NCBI RefSeq assembly: GCF_041053105.1
Contig: NZ_CP163444.1
Location: 2,418,001-2,482,000 of the forward strand
Direction of reading: 5' to 3'
Source: Streptomyces sp. R44
Lineage (GTDB): Bacteria; Actinomycetota; Actinomycetes; Streptomycetales; Streptomycetaceae
Length of the DNA stretch: 64,000 nt
The notes beneath the pieces are model-generated. The model saw only the letters and a list, made by a program, of their open reading frames with translations. It was not told where the DNA came from and ran no database searches. Of this stretch, positions 56,171 through 64,000 are shown piece by piece. Position numbers and translations under genes: made by a program. The first letter of the stretch is position 1; each line of letters starts with the position of its first letter.

Positions 56171-57622
56171 GTGAGCGGTACGGAGAACGTGCGGAGGCGA
56201 CGGAACGTCCTCGCCGCCTCGGTGGCGGCGGGTGTGCTGCTCGCCGGGGGCGGCGGCGTCTATCTGGCGGTGGCGGCGACATCGCCGGGCACGGCGACTC
56301 CGGCCGCGAAGGCCGGCGACTCGCTCGGGACGCCCCCGCCGCTGCGCCTGGAGAGCGGTGGTGACGGCGGTACGGGAGGCGGTCCCGGTATCGCGCCCGG
56401 TGAGCCCGACCCGGGCGGCGGATCGAACGGGACGGTCTACAAAGCCAAGGGCCCCCTCCCCCAAGGGCCCTCCTCGGCCGCGGTCCACCGGCCCGAGGGC
56501 CTGGTCACCTCGGCCGAGGTGACCAGGCTGGCCGAAGCGCTCGGCATCGAGGGCCGGCCCTCCCTCGTCGGGGACGTCTGGACGATCGGGCCCGAGAAGG
56601 ACGCTTCGGGGCCGCGCCTCGACGTGGCCCGGAAGGCGCCCGGGAGCTGGTCGTACTCCTGGTTCGACGGCGGCCCGGTCGGCGACACCTGCCTCAAGGG
56701 CAAGGCCTGCCCGCCGCCCGGAGAGGCGAAGCCCTCGCGGGGCGGTTCACCGGTGAGCGAGGCCGCGGCGAAGGCGGCGGCCGCCCCCGTCCTGAAGGCG
56801 ATCGGCCAGGACGACGCGAAGGTGACGGCGACCCAGGTCATGGACGGTTCGGTGCGGGTGGTCAACGCCGATCCGGTGGTGGACGGGCTGCCGACCTACG
56901 GCTGGTCGACGGGGCTGCACATCGGCCCGGACGGCCGGGCGGTCGCCGGGAGCGGGACGCTCAAGGAGCCGGTGAAGGGGGACACGTACCCGGTGATCGG
57001 GGCGGCGAAGGCGCTCGCGGAGCTGAACGAGGACTCGAAGGGGACGGGCCCGGTCGGCATCGGCGGCTGCGCGACCGACCCGCCGGCCGGGGCGCAGGTC
57101 GAGGGCGACGGCAAGGACGATCCGGTCGCGCCCTGCCGGTCGCGCGTGGACGAGGCGCCGCCGACCGAGGTCCCGGTGACGGCCGCCGTCTTCGGTCTGG
57201 CCGCCAAGGACGTGGCGGGCGAGCGGCTGCTCGTGCCCACCTGGCTGTTCACGGCGGACCCGGTCGACGCGGCGCCGTACACGGTGACGGAGACGGCGGT
57301 GGCCCCGGAGTACCTGGCGCCGCCGGTGAAGCCCGCGCCGGACGAGGGCACGGCGCCGGTCCGGCAGATCCAGTCGTACCGGACGGCGGAGGACGGCCGG
57401 AAGCTCTCGGTCACCTTCTGGGGCGGGGCGTGCAGCACGTACACCGCGAAGGCCGTGGAGACCCCGGAGAAGGTGACCGTGCGGATCGACGAGAAGTCCG
57501 ACCCCGGGGTGGCGTGCATCATGATCGCGAAGGAGATCACGCTGACCGTGCCGCTGCAGAGCCCGCTGGGCGACCGGACCGTGGTGGACGCGGCGAGCGG
57601 CCAGACCGTTCCGCGGCGCTGA
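56171..57622 (+). CDS. Secreted or membrane-anchored protein of unknown function
   Basis: The 483-residue product (GTG start after GAGGGAG) begins with a basic N-terminus and a hydrophobic stretch (NVLAASVAAGVLLAGGGGVYLAVAA, about 12-36) acting as anchor or signal. A Gly/Pro/Asp-rich linker (about 40-100) leads to a folded part with WTIGPEKDASGPRLDVARKAPGSW, paired cysteines (GDTCLKGKACPPPG; GGCATDPP...APCRSR; GGACSTY...GVACIMI), probably disulfides, and an even repeat of about 60-residue beta modules. I do not recognise a family. Followed by a strong terminator. Confidence 0.82.
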   Translation: MSGTENVRRRRNVLAASVAAGVLLAGGGGVYLAVAATSPGTATPAAKAGDSLGTPPPLRLESGGDGGTGGGPGIAPGEPDPGGGSNGTVYKAKGPLPQGPSSAAVHRPEGLVTSAEVTRLAEALGIEGRPSLVGDVWTIGPEKDASGPRLDVARKAPGSWSYSWFDGGPVGDTCLKGKACPPPGEAKPSRGGSPVSEAAAKAAAAPVLKAIGQDDAKVTATQVMDGSVRVVNADPVVDGLPTYGWSTGLHIGPDGRAVAGSGTLKEPVKGDTYPVIGAAKALAELNEDSKGTGPVGIGGCATDPPAGAQVEGDGKDDPVAPCRSRVDEAPPTEVPVTAAVFGLAAKDVAGERLLVPTWLFTADPVDAAPYTVTETAVAPEYLAPPVKPAPDEGTAPVRQIQSYRTAEDGRKLSVTFWGGACSTYTAKAVETPEKVTVRIDEKSDPGVACIMIAKEITLTVPLQSPLGDRTVVDAASGQTVPRR

Positions 57623-57645
57623 GCGGGCGGCCGGCCCCGGATACG

Positions 57646-57691
57646 CGTGAGGGCGGCGGCCCCGGGATTCCCCGGGCCCGCCGCCCTCACG
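57646..57691. terminator. Bidirectional terminator
   Basis: A 21-bp stem with one mismatch (57646-57666/57671-57691) and an ATTC loop lies between the convergent secreted-protein gene (stop 57622) and the IscA-like gene (stop 57703). Confidence 0.92.
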
Positions 57692-57702
57692 CACGTACAG
57701 GC

Positions 57703-58059
57703 TTAGCTGAACGAGTCGCCGCAGGCGCAGGAGCCCGTGGCGTTCGGGTTGTCGATGGTGAAGCCCTGCTTCTCGATCGTGTCGACGAAGTCGATCGACG
57801 CGCCGCCCAGGTACGGGGCGCTCATGCGGTCGGTGACGACCTTGACGCCGTCGAAGTCCTTCACGACGTCGCCGTCGAGCGAACGCTCGTCGAAGAACAG
57901 CTGGTAACGCAGGCCGGAGCAGCCGCCGGGCTGAACGGCGACGCGCAGGGCCAGGTCGTCACGGCCTTCCTGGTCGAGGAGGGCCTTGACCTTGGCCGCG
58001 GCGGCGTCGGACAGGAGGATGCCGTCGCTGACAGTGGTCTTCTCGTCCGATACGGACAT
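57703..58059 (-). CDS. A-type iron-sulfur carrier (ErpA/IscA/HesB family)
   Basis: The 118-residue protein binds and hands over Fe-S clusters. The three family cysteines are in QPGGCSGLRYQLFF (near 51) and GSCACGDSF (near 112 and 114). ATG of MSVSDEKTTVSDG is used; upstream codons add a Pro/Arg-rich stretch. It is divergent from nadA, whose product is a [4Fe-4S] enzyme, so a supply role for NadA is plausible. A homologue (Rv2204c, from memory) ends the same neighbourhood in mycobacteria. Confidence 0.95.
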   Translation of the reverse strand: MSVSDEKTTVSDGILLSDAAAAKVKALLDQEGRDDLALRVAVQPGGCSGLRYQLFFDERSLDGDVVKDFDGVKVVTDRMSAPYLGGASIDFVDTIEKQGFTIDNPNATGSCACGDSFS

Positions 58060-58306
58060 CTGCTTCTCTCCCGGTGGTGTACGGAGACTGCTTGCCGACG
58101 GTTGCAACCGACGGTGCCCCGGATTCATTCCGGGCCGAGTGGGGTCTTCCCTCTTTCATGCTCGCACACCATGTCCAGGAGCGCGGACAGCGAATTCGTC
58201 ACATCGACACTATGGCCATCGTCATCCTGACGTGAAGCGGTTATGATAGATAGCGTCATTTCGACGAAAAGCGTTTCCCGAAGACCCCGAAGAAAGGGTG
58301 CGTGAC
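58060..58306. promoter_or_regulatory. Divergent promoter region of the IscA-like gene and nadA
   Basis: About 245 bases without a gene. Near nadA is TATGAT (58242-58247), a good -10 box, followed by GATAGCGTCATTTCGACG, which has weak GTC/GAC symmetry and might be an operator for an NAD-status regulator; I cannot assign it. Toward the IscA-like start the sequence is GC-rich without a recognisable site. Confidence 0.4.
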
Positions 58307-59485
58307 GTGACCACCGCCCAGCCCCTGGATGTGCAGCCGACGCCGCTCGCCCTGCTCCTGCTCGGTCGCGAAGCCGACCCGAAGAGCGAGCGCGGTGTGG
58401 AGTGTCCCGGCGACCTGCCGTCGCCCTCCGACCCGGACCTCGTGGAGCGCGCCCGCGCCGCGAAGGAGAAGCTCGGGGACAAGGTCTTCGTGCTCGGCCA
58501 CCACTACCAGCGCGACGAGGTCATCCAGTTCGCCGATGTGACCGGCGACTCCTTCAAGCTCGCGCGCGACGCCGCCGCCAAGCCGGAGGCCGAGTACATC
58601 GTCTTCTGCGGTGTCCACTTCATGGCGGAGTCGGCCGACATCCTCACCGGCGACGACCAGAAGGTCGTCCTGCCCGACCTCGCGGCCGGCTGCTCGATGG
58701 CCGACATGGCCACCGCCGAGCAGGTCGCCGAGTGCTGGGACGTGCTGACCGAGGCCGGCATCGCCGACCAGGTCGTGCCCGTCTCGTACATGAACTCCTC
58801 GGCCGACATCAAGGCCTTCACCGGCAAGCACGGGGGCACGATCTGCACCTCGTCCAACGCCGAGCGGGCCCTGAACTGGGCCTTCGAGCAGGGCGAGAAG
58901 GTGCTCTTCCTGCCGGACCAGCACCTCGGCCGCAACACCGCCGTCCGCGACATGGGCATGTCCCTGGACGACTGCGTGCTCTACAACCCGCACAAGCCGA
59001 ACGGCGGTCTCACCGCCGAGGAGCTGCGCGCCGCCAAGATGATCCTGTGGCGGGGCCACTGCTCGGTGCACGGCCGCTTCTCGCTGGACTCGGTGAACGA
59101 CGTCCGCGAGCGCATCCCGGGCGTGAACGTGCTCGTCCACCCCGAGTGCAAGCACGAGGTCGTCGCCGCCGCGGACCACGTGGGCTCGACCGAGTACATC
59201 ATCAACACCCTGGAGGCGGCCCCGGCCGGTTCCAAGTGGGCGATCGGCACCGAGCTGAACCTCGTCCGCCGACTGGCGAACCGTTACGCCGACCAGGGCA
59301 AGGAGATCGTCTTCCTCGACAAGACGGTCTGCTTCTGCTCGACGATGAACCGCATCGACCTCCCGCACCTGGTGTGGACCCTGGAGTCCCTGGCCGAGGG
59401 CAACCTCGTCAACCAGATCCAGGTCGACAAGGAGACCGAGAGCTTCGCCAAGCTCGCGCTGGAGCGGATGCTGGCTCTGCCGTAA
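58307..59485 (+). CDS. nadA: Quinolinate synthase NadA
   Basis: Condenses iminoaspartate with dihydroxyacetone phosphate in de novo NAD synthesis; needs a [4Fe-4S] cluster. The 392 residues show VLGHHYQRDEVIQFAD (near 61-76), VFCGVHFMAESADIL, LPDLAAGCSMADMA (cluster Cys), FLPDQHLGRNTA, WRGHCSVHGRF, VHPECKHEVV (cluster Cys) and CFCSTMNRIDL (cluster Cys), three cluster ligands as in long-form NadA. I prefer the second GTG (VTTAQPLDVQPT) because GAAAGGG lies at a good distance; a GTG three codons earlier is too close. No nadB or nadC is adjacent. Confidence 0.96.
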   Translation: MTTAQPLDVQPTPLALLLLGREADPKSERGVECPGDLPSPSDPDLVERARAAKEKLGDKVFVLGHHYQRDEVIQFADVTGDSFKLARDAAAKPEAEYIVFCGVHFMAESADILTGDDQKVVLPDLAAGCSMADMATAEQVAECWDVLTEAGIADQVVPVSYMNSSADIKAFTGKHGGTICTSSNAERALNWAFEQGEKVLFLPDQHLGRNTAVRDMGMSLDDCVLYNPHKPNGGLTAEELRAAKMILWRGHCSVHGRFSLDSVNDVRERIPGVNVLVHPECKHEVVAAADHVGSTEYIINTLEAAPAGSKWAIGTELNLVRRLANRYADQGKEIVFLDKTVCFCSTMNRIDLPHLVWTLESLAEGNLVNQIQVDKETESFAKLALERMLALP

Positions 59486-59507
59486 CGGTTCTCCCGTACA
59501 TACGCCG

Positions 59508-59541
59508 AAGGGGCGCCCCACGAGCTCGTGGGGCGCCCCTT
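59508..59541. terminator. Perfect 34-bp palindrome terminator
   Basis: The 34 bases read identically on both strands (arms of 17, AAGGGGCGCCCCACGAG). They are midway between the convergent nadA (stop 59485) and RND gene (stop 59558), a bidirectional terminator. Confidence 0.92.
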
Positions 59542-59557
59542 CCTCATGCCGTACGGA

Positions 59558-62500
59558 TCAGGCGCCCAGGACGTCCAGAATGCTGTCGATGCCGTCGGCG
59601 ACGTCCGCTGCGGCCTTCCCCGCCTTCTTCAGCCTCCGGCGCTCCTTGCGGAGCTCCACCATCGCGTAGAGCGTCGGGACGAGCAGCAGGGTCAGCAGCG
59701 TCGAGGTGATCAGACCGCCGATCACCACCACGGCCAGCGGCTTCGCGATGAAGCCGCCCTCGCCGGTGACGCCGAGCGCCATCGGGAGCAGCGCGAAGAT
59801 CGTCGCCAGAGCCGTCATCAGGATCGGGCGCAGACGGTGCCGGCCGCCCTCGATCACCGCTTCGACGACGCCCAGGCCCTGGGCCCGGTACTGGTTGATC
59901 AGGTCGATCAGGACGATGGCGTTGGTCACCACGATGCCGATCAGCATCAGCATGCCGATCATCGCCGGGACGCCCATGGGCGTGCCCGTGGCGACGAGCA
60001 GACCGATGGCGCCGGTCGCCGCGAACGGGATGGAGACCAGCAGGATCAGCGGCTGGATCAGCGAGCGGAAGGTCGCGACCAGGAGCATGAAGACGATCGC
60101 GACGGCCGCGAGCATCGCCAGGGCCATGCTGCTCGCCGCCTCGGCCTGGTCCTCGGAGACACCGCCGATGGAGGCGGTGGCGCCGTCCGGGAGGTCGAGG
60201 CCGTCGATCTTCTTCTGGAGCGCCGCGCTGACCTCACCGGTGTTGTCGGTGGTCGGCTTGGCCGTGATCGTCGCCGCGCGGGCGCCGTCGATCCGGGTCA
60301 TGGAGACCGGTCCCGCGACCAGCTCGACGGTGGCGACGTCGCCCAGCTTCACCGGGCCGAGCGGCAGCGCCTTCAGCTCGGCCAGGGTGGTGGCCGGCTT
60401 CGCCGAGGTGATCAGGACGTCCCGCTCGGTGTCGTCGAGGGTCGCCTTGGCGGCCGGGATGCCGCGTACGGCCTGGGAGACGACCATGCCGAGGGTGGTG
60501 TCGTCGAAGCCCGCGTCGGCGGCCTTCTCGTTGGCCTTCACCGAGATCCGGGGCACCGACTGCGACAGGTCGCTCTGGACGTCGGTGACGTCCTTCAGCT
60601 CCGCCACCGCGTTCTTGACCTGCTCCGAGGCCTTCTTCAGGACCGTCGGGTCGCCGGCCTTGACGACCACGCTCAGATCCTGGCTGCCGAAGCCGTCACC
60701 GGCCGCGATGGAGGTGTCGCCGATGCCGTCGAGCCGGCCGAGCGCCGCGTCGATCGCGTCGCGGGTCTTCTCGTACGAGGCGGAGTCCTCCAGGGTCACC
60801 TGGAAGGAGGCCTGGTTGGAGCCGGTGCCGCCGCCGAAGGCCGCCATGAAGCCGGAGGAGCCCACGGTGACCTGGTAGTCCTTGACGCCCTCGGTGTCGG
60901 CGAGGACCTTCTCGATCTTCTTCGCGGCCTCGTCGGAGGCGGCGAGGCTGGTGCCGGGCGCCAGCTTCTGCTTGACCGTCAGGACCTGCTGCTCGCCCTG
61001 GTCGAAGAAGTTGGTCTTCAGCAGACCGCCCATCCCGAAGGTGCCGAAGAGCACCACGAGGGCGATGACCACACTGGTGAGGCGGCGCCGGGTCGCGAAC
61101 CGCAGCACCGGCACGTACGCGCGCTGCAGCCGGCTCCTGTTCTCCTTCTCCTCGGCCAGCCTGCGGGCCTCCTCCGGGTCCTCCGGGGTGCCCTTGGGGG
61201 CGCGCAGGAACCAGTACGAGAGGACCGGCACGACCGTGAGCGAGACGAGCAGCGACGCGAGGAGCGCGGCGGTGACGGTCAGGCTGAACGAGCCGAAGAG
61301 TTCGCCGATCATGCCGCCGACCAGACCGATCGGCAGGAAGACGGCGACGGTGGTGAGCGTCGAGGAGGTGACCGCGCCGGCGACCTCCCGGACCGCCGTG
61401 ACGATCGCGGCCTGGCGCTCCTCGCCGTAGCCGAGGTGCCGCTTGATGTTCTCCAGGACCACGATCGAGTCGTCGACGACCCGGCCGATGGCGATGGTGA
61501 GCGCACCGAGGGTCAGCACGTTCAGCGACAGGTCACGGGTCCACAGCACGATGAGGGCGAGGACGACCGACAGCGGGATGGAGACCGCGGTGACCAGGGT
61601 GGAGCGCAGCGAGGCGAGGAAGACCAGGATGACGAGGACGGCCATGACGAGGCCGAGCGCGCCCTCCGTGGTGAGGCCGGAGATCGACTTGGCGACGGCC
61701 GGGCCCTGGTCGGAGACCACGGTCAGCTCGGCGCCCGCGCCGAGGTCCTTGCGCAGCTGGGGCAGCTTGTCCTGGACCGCGTCGGAGATGGCGACGGCGC
61801 TGCCGTCCTTGTCCATGGTGGCCATCACGGCGAGGCTGGGCTTGCCGTCGGTGCGGGTGATGGAGACGCGGCGCGACTCCTCCTGCTGAACGGTGGCGAC
61901 GTCGCCGAGACGGACCGCCTTGCCCTTCTCGGGCTTGATCCGCAGGTCCTCGATCTGCCGGAGCGAGGTGTAGCCGCCGCCGACCTGGACGGTGCGGCTC
62001 TTGCCGGCCTCCGAGAAGGCGCCGGCGGGCATGGTGCCGCCGCCGTTCCTGATCGCCTCGGAGAGCTTCATCGGGCTCAGGCCGGCCGCCGCGAGCTTGC
62101 GGTCGTCGGGCGTGACGGAGACCTGGAGGTCCTGCACCCCGTCGACGGTGACCTGGGCGACGCCCTCGATGTCCTCGAGGACCGGGACGACGGTCTTCTC
62201 CAGCTGGTCGGCGAGCGCCTGCTGGTCCTTGTCGGAGGTGACGGCGAGGACGACGGTCGGGATGTCGTCGGTGGAGCCGGCCACCACCTGCGGGTCGACC
62301 GAGTCGGGCAGCGTGGCCCGGGCCCGGTTCACGGCCTGCTGGACGTCGGCGACGAGCTGCTTGGTCCCCTCGTCCCCGTAGTCGAAGCTGGCCATGATGA
62401 CGGCGCTGCCCTCGGAGGCGGTGGACGTGATGCCCTTGATGCCGTCGACGGCCTTGAGGTTGTTCTCGATCGGCTGGACCACCTGCTTCTCGACCACGTC

Positions 62501-62671
62501 GGGCGAGGCGCCCTGGTACGGGGCGAGGATCGAGACCATCGGGAGCTCGATCGAGGGGAACAGCTGCTGCTTCAGCTGCGGGATCGCGATCACTCCGAAG
62601 AGGAGCGCGACGAGGGACATCAGCCCGATCAGGGCCCGTTGCGCGAGGCTGAATCTGGACAGCCAGGACAT
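59558..62671 (-). CDS. RND-family efflux transporter (HAE1/AcrB-like)
   Basis: The 1037-residue exporter has the two-fold RND layout: helix 1 (LIGLMSLVALLFGVIAIPQL), a large extracellular loop (porter domain), six helices, a second loop and five to six helices. Seen motifs include FPSIELPMVSILAPYQGASPDVVE near 37-60, DDSIVVLENIKRH in the helix-4/5 region (proton-relay Asp pair) and GIVVTNAIVLIDLINQYR in the second half. No membrane-fusion or outer-membrane partner is adjacent, as expected in a Gram-positive. A two-component system lies 160 bases upstream in the same direction and may regulate it. Substrate unknown. Confidence 0.95.
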   Translation of the reverse strand: MSWLSRFSLAQRALIGLMSLVALLFGVIAIPQLKQQLFPSIELPMVSILAPYQGASPDVVEKQVVQPIENNLKAVDGIKGITSTASEGSAVIMASFDYGDEGTKQLVADVQQAVNRARATLPDSVDPQVVAGSTDDIPTVVLAVTSDKDQQALADQLEKTVVPVLEDIEGVAQVTVDGVQDLQVSVTPDDRKLAAAGLSPMKLSEAIRNGGGTMPAGAFSEAGKSRTVQVGGGYTSLRQIEDLRIKPEKGKAVRLGDVATVQQEESRRVSITRTDGKPSLAVMATMDKDGSAVAISDAVQDKLPQLRKDLGAGAELTVVSDQGPAVAKSISGLTTEGALGLVMAVLVILVFLASLRSTLVTAVSIPLSVVLALIVLWTRDLSLNVLTLGALTIAIGRVVDDSIVVLENIKRHLGYGEERQAAIVTAVREVAGAVTSSTLTTVAVFLPIGLVGGMIGELFGSFSLTVTAALLASLLVSLTVVPVLSYWFLRAPKGTPEDPEEARRLAEEKENRSRLQRAYVPVLRFATRRRLTSVVIALVVLFGTFGMGGLLKTNFFDQGEQQVLTVKQKLAPGTSLAASDEAAKKIEKVLADTEGVKDYQVTVGSSGFMAAFGGGTGSNQASFQVTLEDSASYEKTRDAIDAALGRLDGIGDTSIAAGDGFGSQDLSVVVKAGDPTVLKKASEQVKNAVAELKDVTDVQSDLSQSVPRISVKANEKAADAGFDDTTLGMVVSQAVRGIPAAKATLDDTERDVLITSAKPATTLAELKALPLGPVKLGDVATVELVAGPVSMTRIDGARAATITAKPTTDNTGEVSAALQKKIDGLDLPDGATASIGGVSEDQAEAASSMALAMLAAVAIVFMLLVATFRSLIQPLILLVSIPFAATGAIGLLVATGTPMGVPAMIGMLMLIGIVVTNAIVLIDLINQYRAQGLGVVEAVIEGGRHRLRPILMTALATIFALLPMALGVTGEGGFIAKPLAVVVIGGLITSTLLTLLLVPTLYAMVELRKERRRLKKAGKAAADVADGIDSILDVLGA

Positions 62672-62831
62672 GGGGACTCTCTTCTGTGGCGTACTCGGCG
62701 GCCGGACACCCTCAGGGGTCCCCAGGGGTGTCCGCTTATACGATCAGCCACGCGAAGGGCCCGATCCTCGGCCCCCGGGCCCAATTCCTTATGCCGCGCA
62801 TACCGCGTCTGGAGTACGCCCGCCCCTCGGG

Positions 62832-63521
62832 TCACTCCACCCTTGGGCGTACGAGCCCCGACTCGTAGGCCGTGACCACCAGCTGCGCCCGGTCGCGGGC
62901 GCCGAGCTTGGCCATGGTCCGGTTGACATGCGTCTTCACGGTGAGCGGGCTGACGTCGAGCCGCTCGGCGATCTCGTCGTTGGAGAGACCGCCCGCGACG
63001 AGGACGAGGACCTCCCGCTCCCGGGCGGTGAGCGCGCCGAGCCGCTCGGAGCGCGCCCCGGCGCCTTCGCCGACGGGCTCCGCGCCGGAGCCCTGTGCGA
63101 GGAAGGTGGCGATCAGGCCCTTGGTGGCGGCCGGGGAGAGCAGCGCCTCCCCGGCGTGCGCGATCCGGATCGCGCCGAGGAGCTCCTCCGGTTCGGCGCC
63201 CTTGCCGAGAAAGCCGGAGGCGCCGGCGCGCAGCGACTGCACGACGTACTCGTCGACCTCGAAGGTGGTCAGCATGACGATCCGTACGTCCGCGAGCTCG
63301 GGATCGGCGGTGATCATCCGGGTGGCGGCGAGGCCGTCGGTGCCCGGCATCCGGATGTCCATGAGGACGACGTCGGGCCGCGTGGCACGGGCGAGCGCGA
63401 CCGCCTCGGCGCCGTCGGGCGCCTCCCCGACGACCTCCATGTCGGCCTCGGAGTCCACCAGGACCTTGAAGGCGCTGCGGAGCAGGGCCTGGTCGTCGGC
63501 GAGCAGTACCCGGATCGTCAT
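62832..63521 (-). CDS. NarL/LuxR-type response regulator
   Basis: The 229-residue regulator has the acidic pair in LLADDQALLR (9-10), phosphoacceptor D55 in VVLMDIRMPG and K107 in FLGKGAE. The C-terminal LuxR helix-turn-helix (about 163-220) is LTAREREVLVLVAGGLSNDEIAERLDVSPLTVKTHVNRTMAKL. ATG overlaps the kinase stop by 4 bases. Its downstream neighbour in the same direction is the RND exporter, a likely target. Confidence 0.95.
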   Translation of the reverse strand: MTIRVLLADDQALLRSAFKVLVDSEADMEVVGEAPDGAEAVALARATRPDVVLMDIRMPGTDGLAATRMITADPELADVRIVMLTTFEVDEYVVQSLRAGASGFLGKGAEPEELLGAIRIAHAGEALLSPAATKGLIATFLAQGSGAEPVGEGAGARSERLGALTAREREVLVLVAGGLSNDEIAERLDVSPLTVKTHVNRTMAKLGARDRAQLVVTAYESGLVRPRVE

Positions 63522-64000
63522 GTGCGGTCCTCCCCCGTGCGGGACGTCACCGGCAGTATCGCCTGGACGCGGAAACCGCCGCCGTAGCGGGGGGCGGCGG
63601 TGAGGGTGCCGCCGAGCGCCCCGACCCGCTCCCGCATGCCGAGCAGTCCGTGGCCGCCGACCGGGGGCTGCTCGGAGGCCTGCGGCGGGACCGTCCGGGG
63701 CGTGCCGTTGTCGAGGACGGTGATCTCGACCGTACGGCCCACCCGGACGATGCTCACCTCGGCCTTCGCGTCCGGGCCCGCGTGCTTGCGGACGTTCGTC
63801 AGTGCCTCCTGCACGATCCGGTACGCGGCGAGGTCGACGGTCGCGGGCAGCGTCAGGCCCTCGTCGGCGCGGGCCAGGGCGACCGGGAGACCGGCCTTGC
63901 GGAAGCTGTCCAGCAGCCCGTCGAGGACGGCGAGGCCCGGGGCGGGCTCGGTGGGGGCCTCCGGGTCGCCGGACTGGCGGAGGAGGCCGACGGTGGCGCG
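63518..64000 (-). CDS. Sensor histidine kinase, C-terminal part (cut by the window edge)
   Basis: Only the last 160 codons are inside the window; the start lies beyond 64000. The visible part is the ATPase half of a NarX/DesK-class kinase: LTLPATVDLAAYRIVQEALTNVRKHA (N box), EITVLDNGTP (G1-like, with D-N-G), GHGLLGMRERVGALGGTL (G2) and GGFRVQAILPV. The G1 region is DNGTPRTVPPQ instead of D-x-G-x-G, a mild deviation. The phosphorylated His and any sensor helices are off the edge. Confidence 0.92.
   Translation of the reverse strand, partial: RATVGLLRQSGDPEAPTEPAPGLAVLDGLLDSFRKAGLPVALARADEGLTLPATVDLAAYRIVQEALTNVRKHAGPDAKAEVSIVRVGRTVEITVLDNGTPRTVPPQASEQPPVGGHGLLGMRERVGALGGTLTAAPRYGGGFRVQAILPVTSRTGEDRT

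Noticed and set aside
59528..62875. 1115-codon plus-strand frame opposite the RND transporter
   Set aside because: Composition is that of a shadow frame (runs of Asp, Arg, Gly, Val, Glu) and the minus strand encodes a canonical RND protein over the same bases.

Overview
The window is chromosomal DNA from a high-G+C actinomycete, almost certainly a Streptomyces. Supporting signs are extreme G/C bias at third codon positions, frequent GTG (and occasional TTG) starts, long GC-rich hairpins between genes, and a gene order I recognise from the Streptomyces core chromosome: thiE/thiOSG, PASTA kinase, DAHP synthase, TrpEG, glkA, fadD/pimB, trpD, qcrCAB, ctaE/ctaCDF, adenosine-kinase-like PfkB, IscA-like, nadA. 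I see no prophage, IS element, CRISPR array, tRNA/rRNA gene or secondary-metabolite cluster. About 59 protein genes are supported, one of them cut by the right edge.

Layout. 0.1-4.9 kb: thiamine synthesis. thiE is on the minus strand; a TPP riboswitch drives thiO-thiS-thiG; an Rv2175c-type DNA-binding protein and an FAD reductase lie between. 4.9-8.6 kb: the first copy (A) of a 212-bp palindromic repeat, a four-PASTA Ser/Thr kinase, endonuclease IV, and a His-rich DUF4396 membrane protein behind a CsoR-like copper operator. 8.6-16.8 kb: molybdopterin oxidoreductase, bacterioferritin and its ferredoxin under an iron box, class II DAHP synthase, a large secreted amidase, and a TrpE-TrpG fusion under a Trp-Trp-Trp leader-peptide attenuator. 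16.8-24.5 kb: D-lactate-type dehydrogenase, a MacSR-like two-component system, PlsC-type acyltransferase, esterase, glucokinase. 24.5-33.8 kb: ArsA-like protein with altered P-loop, repeat copy B, START-like protein, phosphoesterase, acyl-CoA ligase, PimB-like and GT87 mannosyltransferases, and a MATE/PadR divergent pair. 33.8-41.8 kb: HETTH lipoprotein, two NlpC/P60 hydrolases, NYN nuclease-like protein, rhomboid plus a lone RAM domain, and a cysteine-desulfurase-like enzyme under a SAM-IV riboswitch. 42.2-52.7 kb: trpD and the aerobic terminal respiratory genes qcrB-qcrA-qcrC-ctaE and ctaF-ctaD-ctaC, split by a receiver-like protein and an L,D-transpeptidase. 53.1-64 kb: desulfurase-TusA fusion, repeat copy C, adenosine-kinase-like protein, secreted protein, IscA-like protein divergent from nadA, and an RND exporter followed by a two-component system cut by the edge.

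Themes. Amino-acid and cofactor supply is controlled by RNA: TPP riboswitch, Trp attenuator, SAM-IV riboswitch. Chorismate flux (DAHP synthase, TrpEG, TrpD) is near the respiratory chain. Iron-sulfur and sulfur handling recurs (Bfd, IscA-like, NadA, two desulfurase-like enzymes, TusA fusion). The order from the Rv2175c-like gene to the IscA-like gene resembles, from memory, the Mycobacterium tuberculosis Rv2175c-Rv2204c region, so much of this window looks like an ancient actinobacterial neighbourhood. The least explained items are the three dispersed palindromic elements (one invaded by smaller repeats), the desulfurase-TusA fusion, the metal-responsive-looking His-rich membrane protein, and several long operator-like inverted repeats (upstream of ldhA, glkA/phosphatase boundary, the FAD reductase, MATE/PadR).
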